A stretch of DNA of 64,000 nucleotides from Lachnospiraceae bacterium UBA4338 (GTDB lineage: Bacteria > Bacillota > Clostridia > Lachnospirales > Lachnospiraceae): assembly GCA_002393735.1 (NCBI GenBank), contig DGTK01000008.1, positions 14,861 through 78,860 on the forward strand, given 5' to 3'. The notes beneath the pieces were generated by a model that saw only the letters and a program-made list of their open reading frames with translations, did not search any database and had not been told where the DNA came from. Shown here piece after piece: positions 23,849 through 31,275 of this stretch (positions within the stretch are counted from its first letter, which is position 1; each line of letters begins with the position of its first letter). Made by a program: the position numbers and the translations under genes.

Positions 23849-24052
23849 TCAGTCCTTATGATTCTTTTTGATAGTTCTGTATACTGCGGTTGCTCCCGAA
23901 AGAGCCCCCACAAAAAACATAATTATGCTTATAAAACTTGTTCCCAGCAACTTATCCAAGTACAGTCCTCCAAAAAAGCACAGGAAGATGGGAACCAGCA
24001 TCAAAAGTGCAAACTGGGTAATATATACAATATACTTAACAATCTTTGCCAT
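23849..24052 (-). CDS. AtpZ-like small membrane protein
   Basis: A 67-residue protein with two hydrophobic helices (about 6-27 with a GGLYLDKLLG loop, and 39-57) of the AtpZ/AtpI (F0F1-ATPase accessory) type; GGLYLDKLLGTS is typical of that family. It is the first gene of the atp operon, with the predicted promoter 26-54 bases upstream and only a weak ribosome binding site. AtpZ with AtpI has been proposed to transport Ca2+/Mg2+ or to assist assembly. Confidence 0.75.
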   Translation of the reverse strand: MAKIVKYIVYITQFALLMLVPIFLCFFGGLYLDKLLGTSFISIIMFFVGALSGATAVYRTIKKNHKD

Positions 24053-24077
24053 CTGTAATCTACCACATTATCTGTTA

Positions 24078-24106
24078 ATTATACTAAAATTCCATATAAA
24101 AGTCTA
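24078..24106 (-). promoter_or_regulatory. ATP synthase operon promoter
   Basis: On the minus strand TAGACT (24101-24106), a 17-base spacer and perfect TATAAT (24078-24083), just upstream of the first atp gene. Confidence 0.7.
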
Positions 24107-24146
24107 TAAAATTTATGTTAATTATTTAAACTCTCTTTGCGCAAAA

Positions 24147-24171
24147 TGACCACGCCTTTGGGACGTGGTCA
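24147..24171 (-). terminator. Intrinsic terminator after the surface-protein gene
   Basis: Perfect 8-bp stem TGACCACG/CGTGGTCA with a 9-base loop, followed on the minus strand by ATTTTG. It lies about 25 bases after the surface-protein stop. Confidence 0.7.
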
Positions 24172-24195
24172 CTGCCATTTGTATGAAATTATTAC

Positions 24196-26235
24196 TTACC
24201 TGTTTTCTTTTACTCTCATAAAAGCAACAACTCCAAGAGTACTTAAGGATAAGATGAGCATCAGGCTCCACACCATGATACCGCTCATTCCGTCTGTCTT
24301 AGGAACTACGGTTGATGTTGTGGTGGTGGTAGTATTATTACTTCCTGATGAACTGTTGTCAGTTGAAGTACTTGTATTACTTGGTGTATTACCGCCTGTT
24401 GCTGTGCCGTCCTTATAGACAATTGCATAGGTTGAGAATCCATCTGTTTTAAAGGTTAATGCATGGGAATCTCTTGCGTAACTTGCCGCAATTAGCGTAG
24501 CCATGTCATCATGAACCCTAACTATTCCATAGGTTCTTCCCTCTTTCCTTAAGTCCTCAGGCATTACAAGGCTTACTTCCACATTACCGTTAGTCTTTGT
24601 AACCTTAACTGCTTCATTATTGCCCACTTTCTTAAAGAGATTGATATCAAGATAGGTTCCTATTATATAATCGCCCTTGGCGGATTCCACTAAAGCCTTA
24701 TCACTCTCCGGTGCATTATTACCAAGGTCTGCAACATCAAGCCACACCTTGGTTCCCTGACTTACTTCATCATCACTAAGGGAAAGTAAAGTCTTAAGGT
24801 CGCCGTTATTAACTATGCTTTGACCAAAGGTATAATTACCTGATGCCTCGTTGGTTCCCGTTACATCCTTCACATAACCTGTAGCGCCATCCGTACCCTG
24901 AGAACCATTAGTTCCCTCATCTCCTGAAGGTGTAACCGGGTCACTTGCAGGGGTATCACTACCACCTTCGCCACTATCACTTGGAGTTGGTGTATCTCCG
25001 CCAGGCGTATTGCCACCTTCATCGTTCCCTCCCGGAGTTGGCGTATCTCCACCAGGCGTATTGCCACCTTCATCATCACCACTTGGCACACTCGAAGCAA
25101 AAGTATATGTGTAAACAGTATCTGCTGTTATTTCCGTTTCTGTATTCGGTGTGACATCCCAGTTTCCTGCCTCATATCCACTATTTGGTTTAGTTCCAAC
25201 TGCAGGGATTTGATCTGCTGACAACTTCAACTCATTTTTTACTGTATCGGTCAGAGATACCGTGATATCGGCACTAGCATCATCACCTTGAACTTCATCC
25301 CAAGAACCATTTTCTACCTTAAAGGTCACGACCGCAGAATGGCGTTGTCCTCTGTAAGGAACCGCCATATTGTCAATCACTACCCATCCCGAACCAAGGC
25401 TGTCAACTAATTCTTCTGTAGTTCCTTCGACACGCGAAAAGCAATTGGTAGTTTTCGAGGGATCTACACCTTTCGCAATCTGAAATCCATTAGTCCATTC
25501 ATCACCTGCAACTATGTCATAACCGTATGCAAGGCAATTGCTGACTTCGGCATTATTGCCACTCCAACCATAGATGACTCCTACGCAATAATAACCATCC
25601 GAAGAAGTTTTATCAAAGTTTCCGGAAAACAGGCAGTCGCTGATCGTATTACTTTTCCCTTGTCCGTGCCCGATAAAACCACCCATCATAGCTCTGGGAC
25701 CATCCCAATGCAGATCTGTGGCGGTTATGGTCGCCGCTACTTCACAGGATTGTATTGTAATGGGCGAACTCATCGTTGTACCCACAAGTCCAGAACAATG
25801 CTTCCCGCCTTTGACGCTTCCCGTTATTTTGACATTCATGATTGTCGAACCATCAGCGTATTGGAATGGCGCCACATATTGATTGTTTGATCCATCAATT
25901 GCAGCATCAATAGTGTATCCATTTCCATCATAACTCCCCTTAAACGGCGTGCTTTGCGAATTTCCAACGATAGCACTGATTCCGCTAATATCGTCTGTCT
26001 GTCGATAATATTTATCAGCATTCGTTCCGCTATTAATCCATTCAGCAAAAACGTCCCAGTCGTCCTTTGTACTGATCTGATAGGGATCATCTGAGGTGCC
26101 ACTACCATTAAGGACACTTACGCTAGGATTTGCCAGCACCGTCAGACTTATCCCCGGCATAATTCCTATGACCATAACTAGTGCGAGCAAAAAAGCCATC
26201 AGTTTCCTTTCAAATTTCATTTTTTTCTTCTTCAT
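24196..26235 (-). CDS. Secreted, C-terminally anchored surface protein
   Basis: A 679-residue protein: signal peptide (about 1-36, ending near VLA), a repetitive beta-rich region (about 40-290) similar to GLUG/right-handed-helix modules, a short FKVENGSWD segment resembling an InlB-type B repeat (about 305-380), a Gly/Pro/Thr linker with two to three copies of DEGGNTPGGDTPTP (about 384-445), a second domain (about 450-610), a Ser/Thr-rich stalk, and a C-terminal VPKTDG motif, membrane helix and basic tail. The last part looks like a sortase signal (usual form PKTGD) with Gly and Asp exchanged. It is transcribed behind an unusual leader and ends at a terminator. Ligand and role are unknown. 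Confidence 0.75.
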   Translation of the reverse strand: MKKKKMKFERKLMAFLLALVMVIGIMPGISLTVLANPSVSVLNGSGTSDDPYQISTKDDWDVFAEWINSGTNADKYYRQTDDISGISAIVGNSQSTPFKGSYDGNGYTIDAAIDGSNNQYVAPFQYADGSTIMNVKITGSVKGGKHCSGLVGTTMSSPITIQSCEVAATITATDLHWDGPRAMMGGFIGHGQGKSNTISDCLFSGNFDKTSSDGYYCVGVIYGWSGNNAEVSNCLAYGYDIVAGDEWTNGFQIAKGVDPSKTTNCFSRVEGTTEELVDSLGSGWVVIDNMAVPYRGQRHSAVVTFKVENGSWDEVQGDDASADITVSLTDTVKNELKLSADQIPAVGTKPNSGYEAGNWDVTPNTETEITADTVYTYTFASSVPSGDDEGGNTPGGDTPTPGGNDEGGNTPGGDTPTPSDSGEGGSDTPASDPVTPSGDEGTNGSQGTDGATGYVKDVTGTNEASGNYTFGQSIVNNGDLKTLLSLSDDEVSQGTKVWLDVADLGNNAPESDKALVESAKGDYIIGTYLDINLFKKVGNNEAVKVTKTNGNVEVSLVMPEDLRKEGRTYGIVRVHDDMATLIAASYARDSHALTFKTDGFSTYAIVYKDGTATGGNTPSNTSTSTDNSSSGSNNTTTTTTSTVVPKTDGMSGIMVWSLMLILSLSTLGVVAFMRVKENR

Positions 26236-26490
26236 TGCTAATCCTCCTTGAGATTGTTTATTTCCTCGAAACTAAACCTCTTAGTCTTTGTTTACTCGAT
26301 AATCCGTCCGTTTGCGAGCAAACCTCATCCGTCCGGCTTTGATTTATTTATCAGAAGCGCCCATCTCGTAAGCTTCGCTTACTCAATGATGCGGCATTCG
26401 CCGCATCACCGTACGGAATGTCAAACAGTCGATTGCAAGCAAGCTTGCATCGTCTGTTTCCCATCCCGTCCTTGACGCTTCTCATTGCTA
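26236..26490 (-). other. Multi-hairpin leader just upstream of the surface-protein gene
   Basis: On the minus strand several strong hairpins follow one another: AAACAG...CTGTTT with a GCAAGC/GCTTGC core (near 26424-26461), ATGCGGC/GCCGCAT (26390-26407), GAGTAAGC/GCTTAC (26367-26386) and GGTTTGC/GCAAAC (26309-26325). The segments AGAAGCG and CGCTTCT (about 26477-26483 and 26353-26359) could close the first three into one multi-arm structure. The stretch is richer in G and C than the DNA around it and has no credible gene. Its function is not recognised. Confidence 0.5.
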
Positions 26491-26497
26491 ACGCACA

Positions 26498-26545
26498 AAA
26501 AACCGCCGAAACCGACAAGTTAAAAACCTGTCACTTCCGACGGCT
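26498..26545 (-). terminator. Intrinsic terminator inside the surface-protein leader (second)
   Basis: On the minus strand a long, slightly bulged stem starting CCGTCGG and closing with TTTCGGCGG is followed by TTTTTT. It lies about 260 bases before the surface-protein start and 280 bases after the preceding gene, so it may act as an attenuator. Confidence 0.75.
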
Positions 26546-26597
26546 ATCCATCAATTATCAAGTATTCATTTGCACGCCTCTTGCAATTGCAAGGCGC

Positions 26598-26617
26598 AAA
26601 AAGGGTATAAATTACCC
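26598..26617 (-). terminator. Intrinsic terminator inside the surface-protein leader (first)
   Basis: GGGTA/TACCC with a 5-base loop, followed by TTTTT on the minus strand. The 5' side (GGGTAAT) can also pair with the ATTAC units of the tandem repeat directly upstream, which would open the terminator. Confidence 0.6.
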
Positions 26618-26642
26618 TAATGTAATGTATGTAATGTAATGT
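26618..26642 (-). repeat. Short tandem repeat of ACATT units
   Basis: On the minus strand the units read (ACATT)2-ACAT-(ACATT)2-A. The tract lies between promoter 26646-26674 and the terminator at 26598-26617. Tracts of this kind are prone to slippage. Confidence 0.7.
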
Positions 26643-26645
26643 GGC

Positions 26646-26674
26646 ATTTTATTTCTGCTCATCATATCTGTCAA
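26646..26674 (-). promoter_or_regulatory. Candidate leader promoter P2
   Basis: On the minus strand perfect TTGACA (26669-26674), 17-base spacer, TAAAAT (26646-26651). Transcripts would start just inside the tandem repeat. Confidence 0.6.
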
Positions 26675-26770
26675 GTCCCCAAAACCTTTTTTTCGCTCAT
26701 TTTGAGCAAAATTCTTGCTCTCTCCAAGCCTGATTTTTTCATTTTCACTCATCAAACTTCATGTATGGTA

Positions 26771-26800
26771 ATTATAACAAAACATTTTATTAAATATCAA
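26771..26800 (-). promoter_or_regulatory. Candidate leader promoter P1
   Basis: On the minus strand TTGATA (26795-26800), 18-base spacer, perfect TATAAT (26771-26776), 28 bases after the end of the upstream gene. A transcript from here to the surface-protein start would carry a leader of about 530 bases, or an independent RNA of about 165 bases if it stops at the first terminator. Confidence 0.65.
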
Positions 26801-26828
26801 CAAGAAATTGCCCAAATGGAAAATCAAA

Positions 26829-28397
26829 CTACCCCACCATCCATCCGCTTACGGTTCTTTCCTTGGAATCAAAGTTAACCCCAATCTTAATAAGCTGTCT
26901 CTTATCTGCGGCATAAGGCTTATCATAGCCCATATCTTCTATCTGTTTTAACGCTTCTTCGGCGGTTTTATCTCTCTTAAACTCAAAGATATATATGTAA
27001 TTCTCTGTTTCCACTATACAGTCGGCTCTTCCCTTGGATGAATGTACTTCCGCTTTGGTGTACTGACCAAGTAGCATAAATACTATATAGATTACATTCT
27101 GGAAGTTATTCTCAATTAATTTATCATCGCTTGGATAAGGGATTCTGGCAAAAAGGGCTGTGAATCTGTCTTTAAGGGCGTCTGTATTACCCTTTCTTAT
27201 ATCAAGAACAAAACTTCTTACATCCAGAGGATTCGGATCTTCTTCCGCGCAAAGATAATATGGTGCCAGGCTTTTAAGAAAACCGTATTTTACCTCATCA
27301 TTCGGATACCCAAGAGCATAACTTCTGAATTCCTTATCATACCCCTTAATGGTAAGATATCCCGTCTGATAGAATAACGGTATAGGGTTGGTACTTTCTA
27401 TTCTGTAATCTGTAAGAGAACTTTCTTCCTCGAAATAATCATCCCCTGTGAAACTCTTGGCATCGAAGTTTGATGCTTTAAGCTTCTCTATAAGAAAAGT
27501 AGGCGTTCCTGTTGCAAACCAGTACATACCGAATTCCTTTTTAGAGAAGGAATTGATTAAACTGAAAGGATTATATACGCCCTCCGCATTATGACTGAAA
27601 TGATATCCGTCATACATTTTCTTAAGTTCATCAAGACACTCTTCTCGGTCAAGGTCCTGGGCCTTTGCTAATTCCTCTATCTCCGGTTCAAAGGTACTTT
27701 CTAGTTCAGATTGGGTAATACCGCATATACCGCCGTATGCTGTATCCAATGATATGTCATTAAGCTGGTTCAAATCACTGAATATACTGACCTTCGAGAA
27801 CTTGGTTACTCCTGTTAAGAATACGAACTTAAGATATCTGTCATAACTCTTAAGGGTGCTGAAAAAGCCCTTAAATACCGCTTTGTTATGTTCAAGTCTC
27901 TCACTGTCTCCCACTTCAAGAAGAGGTTTATCATATTCATCTACCAAAACCACCGCATTCCTGCCTGTAGTTTCCACGGCCTTTACTATCAACTCCTGAA
28001 ATCTTGCCGCAAGGGAATGGTCTCCCGGGTCAACATCATACTCGCTTTCCCATCTTTCAAGGTGAACTATAAGCACATCCTCCAATGCTACTGCTCTCTT
28101 ATATTCATCTTTATTAAAATCAAAATAAAATACAGGATACTTTTGCCACGAATCCACATTGTTCTTCTCTAATTCTTCTATTTTAAGTCCCTTAAATAAT
28201 TCTTTCTTGCCTTCAAAATAACATCTTAACGTAGAAAGAAACAGGCTCTTACCGAAACGTCTCGGACGGCTTAAGAAATATGGTTTTCCCATATGAACAA
28301 GGTTATACACATACTCTGTCTTGTCCACATATATGTATTGTCCTTTTCTTATATCTTCAAAATCCTGTATTCCGATTGGCAGTTTTCTTGTGTTCAT
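26829..28397 (-). CDS. AAA-ATPase-like / PD-(D/E)XK nuclease-like protein
   Basis: A 522-residue two-domain protein of a family that is widespread and multicopy in gut Firmicutes and Bacteroidetes (PF09820 plus PF08011 type). The N-terminal ATPase part has RPRRFGKS (44-51) and the Walker B-like VLVDEYDKPL (about 174-183). The C-terminal part has Asp459 and EFK (472-474), the PD-(D/E)XK nuclease signature. Function is unknown; defence or mobile-element-related roles have been suggested for the family. The start at 28395-28397 fits the family; ATGs at 28416-28418 and 28413-28415, with AAAGGA upstream, are alternatives that add six or seven residues. Confidence 0.85.
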   Translation of the reverse strand: MNTRKLPIGIQDFEDIRKGQYIYVDKTEYVYNLVHMGKPYFLSRPRRFGKSLFLSTLRCYFEGKKELFKGLKIEELEKNNVDSWQKYPVFYFDFNKDEYKRAVALEDVLIVHLERWESEYDVDPGDHSLAARFQELIVKAVETTGRNAVVLVDEYDKPLLEVGDSERLEHNKAVFKGFFSTLKSYDRYLKFVFLTGVTKFSKVSIFSDLNQLNDISLDTAYGGICGITQSELESTFEPEIEELAKAQDLDREECLDELKKMYDGYHFSHNAEGVYNPFSLINSFSKKEFGMYWFATGTPTFLIEKLKASNFDAKSFTGDDYFEEESSLTDYRIESTNPIPLFYQTGYLTIKGYDKEFRSYALGYPNDEVKYGFLKSLAPYYLCAEEDPNPLDVRSFVLDIRKGNTDALKDRFTALFARIPYPSDDKLIENNFQNVIYIVFMLLGQYTKAEVHSSKGRADCIVETENYIYIFEFKRDKTAEEALKQIEDMGYDKPYAADKRQLIKIGVNFDSKERTVSGWMVG

Positions 28398-28505
28398 AAT
28401 TTCACCACTTTCCATCATCCCGCGAATTCCTTTATTCACAAATATAATATACCAAATCTGTCATCAAAAAACAATGACTCGCTGCAATGCGTTATCAATA
28501 TTAAA

Positions 28506-28534
28506 TTGACTTTTCTTACGCAAAAATATAAGAT
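28506..28534 (+). promoter_or_regulatory. Promoter of the DUF402 gene
   Basis: TTGACT (28506-28511), 17-base spacer, TAAGAT (28529-28534). The start codon is 29 bases downstream, leaving a short leader. Confidence 0.5.
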
Positions 28535-28562
28535 TTATTTAAGGGTTTTTGATGGGGGTGTT

Positions 28563-29048
28563 ATGGATAATCTTATTTTATATCGCAAAAGGCTGATTCC
28601 GGATGAATGTATTCTTCTTAAAGATGATATTATTGTGCATGCGGATGAGGAAATCATCATAACCAGATGGCACAGTCTTAAGAAGCGCAAAGATATCGGA
28701 ACCGGTATCTCTTTATATCTTATTAATCAGGGAATTAAGGCAAGTAAATTCTATTCCAATAATGGAGACTTCCTCTATTGGTACTGCGATGTAGTGGATT
28801 ATGTGATTGATAAAGCCAGTCACAGCGTTACCACCATAGATTTGCTGGCTGACGTTATTGTTTATCCTAACTATTTCGTAAAAGTCATGGATTTGGATGA
28901 ACTCTCCGAAGCCCATAAAACCGGCCTCATTAATGATGACCAGCTTCACAAGGCACTGGAAACCACCAACATACTGGTTTCCGGGGATGTGAAAGAAAAC
29001 TTCGACAGATTCCAGATCATAATAGATAAATATATTGATAATATGTAA
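28563..29048 (+). CDS. DUF402-domain protein
   Basis: A 161-residue protein of the DUF402 fold, the family of nucleoside tri/diphosphate phosphatases such as staphylococcal Ntdp and FomD. Conserved acidic residues for metal binding are visible in WYCDVVDYVID (about 80-90), the TIDLLADVIVYPN stretch and VKVMDLDEL. The start is ATG at 28563-28565 preceded by GGGGGTG; an upstream open frame of 90 codons overlaps the promoter and was rejected. It is a single gene on the plus strand followed by a bidirectional terminator. Confidence 0.8.
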   Translation: MDNLILYRKRLIPDECILLKDDIIVHADEEIIITRWHSLKKRKDIGTGISLYLINQGIKASKFYSNNGDFLYWYCDVVDYVIDKASHSVTTIDLLADVIVYPNYFVKVMDLDELSEAHKTGLINDDQLHKALETTNILVSGDVKENFDRFQIIIDKYIDNM

Positions 29049-29054
29049 TTTAAA

Positions 29055-29090
29055 AAGCGACCTTGGATTTTTCCAAAGTCGCTTATTTTA
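29055..29090 (+). terminator. Bidirectional terminator
   Basis: AAGCGAC.TTGG paired with CCAA.GTCGCTT (29055-29084), followed by ATTTTAT; the A-run on the 5' side makes it usable for the convergent SleB-type gene. Confidence 0.75.
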
Positions 29091-29106
29091 TGCCTTTTTG
29101 ATTTGT

Positions 29107-30306
29107 TTAATAAAAAATATGTCCACCAATCTGAGTGCCTGTCAAACCTTCTATAGGAGTTCTGAAATATACGCACGTTCCAATATTATTAACGCCGCTC
29201 ATGGCTTCATCTGCTGCCTGATAGCAGCTGTCTGTGGCATCTCCTCTTTGAAGAGCAAGGGCAAGCCTTCCGCTGGCAACAGGAGAAAACTGCTTATTCT
29301 GATATATAACACCTGATATGGTATCTGGATAACAGGACGAAAGTACTCTGTTCATTACAACAGAGGCAACTGCAAGTTTTCCTTCGTAAGGCTCACCCCC
29401 TGCTTCACAATATATAAGATTGGCAAGCAGATATCTGTCTCCGTCACCGATAGAAACCTCTGATATATCTCTGTGAGCCGACTGGGCAGCCAGTCTGGAC
29501 AGTGCCAGTTCCTCTTCATATTTCTTCTTAAGAGCCTCAATATCCGACTCTGACGCCGCAATCTCAGCTTCCTTGGCCTGAATCTGGGCATTAATCTGAT
29601 TAAGTTCACCCTGAGCCTCACTAATCTTGGCATTATATGCATCCACATTCTCCTGGGCGGTTTTAACCAGACCTGCTATTCTCTCTTTTTCAAGTTCAGC
29701 CTGAGTATGAAGATTCTCAAGTTCTTCTCTTTCGGCAAGAAGATTAGCCTTCTTCTCTTCCACCTGCCTCGTAATCTCCATATACTCTTCCATCTTCTTA
29801 TCATCATAGGCTGCCATCTGATTAATATAATCGGCAGTATTAAGAATTTCTCCCAGAGTCTGTTTAGAGAGCAGGAGTTCAAGATATGCACTCTGGCTCA
29901 TTTCATAAGAACTCTGAAGTCTCTTCTTCATGGCCTCATACTGAGTATCTCTTACGGCAATGGCTTCCTCCAGTTCCCCTTCGGTTACGTCTATTTCATT
30001 TTCTTTTGATACGATTTGTTCCTCGAGAGAGGTAAGATTGTTGGTTGCATCTTCCAGGCTTGCAGTAAACTGTCTGAGCTGTTCCTGGTAAGAAGCCTGC
30101 GTATTGGCATAAGAAGAAAGCTGACCCTGTACGTCAGTTTTATCATCTTCCATATCTGATTTCTCGTCCATCAAATCCTGATGATGTTCCTCTGCCTGAT
30201 GCAGCTGCTGCTGGGTGCTACTTGTTGCCTTTACAGTTACGCTTATCATAGAAGATACCAGAAGTATGGATATTATGATATTCTTAAACAGTCTTCTTTT
30301 CTTCAT
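29107..30306 (-). CDS. Secreted coiled-coil cell-wall hydrolase (SleB/CwlJ-type domain)
   Basis: A 399-residue precursor with a signal peptide (about 1-28), a long coiled coil (about 30-270, PcsB/EnvC-like heptads rich in Glu, Gln and Lys) and a C-terminal hydrolase domain (about 285-399) of the SleB type. The catalytic glutamate is in IYCEAGGEP, and AVASVVMNRV and KQFSPV follow as in the family. Such enzymes cleave peptidoglycan; the coiled coil suggests control by a membrane complex, as for PcsB with FtsEX, which is not in the window. It could act in division or spore wall turnover. Confidence 0.85.
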   Translation of the reverse strand: MKKRRLFKNIIISILLVSSMISVTVKATSSTQQQLHQAEEHHQDLMDEKSDMEDDKTDVQGQLSSYANTQASYQEQLRQFTASLEDATNNLTSLEEQIVSKENEIDVTEGELEEAIAVRDTQYEAMKKRLQSSYEMSQSAYLELLLSKQTLGEILNTADYINQMAAYDDKKMEEYMEITRQVEEKKANLLAEREELENLHTQAELEKERIAGLVKTAQENVDAYNAKISEAQGELNQINAQIQAKEAEIAASESDIEALKKKYEEELALSRLAAQSAHRDISEVSIGDGDRYLLANLIYCEAGGEPYEGKLAVASVVMNRVLSSCYPDTISGVIYQNKQFSPVASGRLALALQRGDATDSCYQAADEAMSGVNNIGTCVYFRTPIEGLTGTQIGGHIFY

Positions 30307-30320
30307 ACACCTTTAGATTG

Positions 30321-30806
30321 TTATAATTCTATGGTTATCTTTCGCCCGGAATGTTCGTACTTCGTATACTTAACGCCCGCTGCGTCAAACATTTTCTTAC
30401 TTGCTATATTCATAGGGGTTCCTGCATATTTATCGGAATCATAGACAACTTCCTTGATACCTGCCTGAATGATTGCCTTGGCACATTCATTGCAAGGGAA
30501 CAAAGAAACATATAACTTAGAGCCCTCTAATGAGCCCCCTCTGTAATTAAGAATGGCATTAAGTTCGCTGTGAGCCACGTAAGGGTACTTGGTCTCAATA
30601 GGCTCCCCTTCCCTGTCCCAAGGGAAGTCATCATCATCACATCCGTTAGGAAGACCATTGTATCCTACGGATAAAATACGATTATTCTTATCCACGATAC
30701 AGCTTCCCACCTGGGTATTGGGATCTTTGGAACGCTGCCCCGACAGAATTGCCAGCGCTGTAAAATACTCGTCCCAGTTAATATAATCCGTTCTTTTCTT
30801 CATCAT
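30321..30806 (-). CDS. dCMP deaminase family protein
   Basis: A 161-residue zinc deaminase giving dUMP from dCMP, a step toward dTTP. The zinc/catalytic motifs are HSE (79-81) and PCNEC (104-108); the N-terminal QRSKDPNTQVG stretch is typical. It resembles ComEB of Bacillus. The gene is 14 bases upstream of the SleB-type gene's start and 24 bases after rpiB on the same strand, suggesting one transcript rpiB-deaminase-hydrolase. Confidence 0.9.
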   Translation of the reverse strand: MMKKRTDYINWDEYFTALAILSGQRSKDPNTQVGSCIVDKNNRILSVGYNGLPNGCDDDDFPWDREGEPIETKYPYVAHSELNAILNYRGGSLEGSKLYVSLFPCNECAKAIIQAGIKEVVYDSDKYAGTPMNIASKKMFDAAGVKYTKYEHSGRKITIEL

Positions 30807-30830
30807 AATGCTTATTCCCCCATTTACATA

Positions 30831-31262
30831 TCAGTCTTCTATCATATTTACTCTTTTAACATGTCTCTCAGCATTGGAAAAATCCGTGCCCATAAACACG
30901 TCAACAATATTAAGAGCAAGATTCTGTCCCACAATTCCGGCGCCAAGCACTAACATATTGGCATTATTATGCTCTCTTGTAAGTCTTGCAGACAGGGAAT
31001 CCGAGCAAAGAGCTGCTCTTACACCTTTAACCTTGTTGGCTACCATGCTCATTCCAATACCTGTAGTGCAGATAAGCACTCCTCTGTCGCACTCGCCATC
31101 AGCTACCTTTTTAGCTGCTGCCTTGCCAAATACAGGATAATCACAGGAAGACTTATCATAGCATCCTACATCAATTACCTCATGTCCTGCCTCTGTCAAA
31201 TGAGCCTTAACAGCTTCCTTCAAATCATATCCGCCGTGATCGCATCCAATTGAAATCTTCAT
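30831..31262 (-). CDS. rpiB: Ribose-5-phosphate isomerase B
   Basis: A 143-residue RpiB/LacAB-family enzyme interconverting ribose 5-phosphate and ribulose 5-phosphate. Asp8-His9 in GCDHGGY, catalytic Cys65 in LICTTGIGMS and the HNNANMLVLG segment are all present, which favours RpiB over LacA/LacB. AAGGAG is well placed. It is 13 bases after sua5. It works with the split transketolase at 56-58 kb in the non-oxidative pentose phosphate pathway. Confidence 0.93.
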   Translation of the reverse strand: MKISIGCDHGGYDLKEAVKAHLTEAGHEVIDVGCYDKSSCDYPVFGKAAAKKVADGECDRGVLICTTGIGMSMVANKVKGVRAALCSDSLSARLTREHNNANMLVLGAGIVGQNLALNIVDVFMGTDFSNAERHVKRVNMIED

Positions 31263-31275
31263 TTTACTAATCTCC

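Noticed and set aside
26236..26828. c-di-GMP riboswitch in the surface-protein leader
   Set aside because: The GGCAAACC and GACGCAAAGCC blocks of the class I aptamer are not found, and class II features were not recognised.
26639..26878. Small plus-strand frames in the surface-protein leader
   Set aside because: They overlap promoters, the tandem repeat and the end of the upstream gene, and lack ribosome binding sites.
28293..28562. Longer N-terminus for the DUF402 protein
   Set aside because: The extra 90 codons overlap the upstream divergent gene and its own promoter; DUF402 homologues begin at the chosen ATG.
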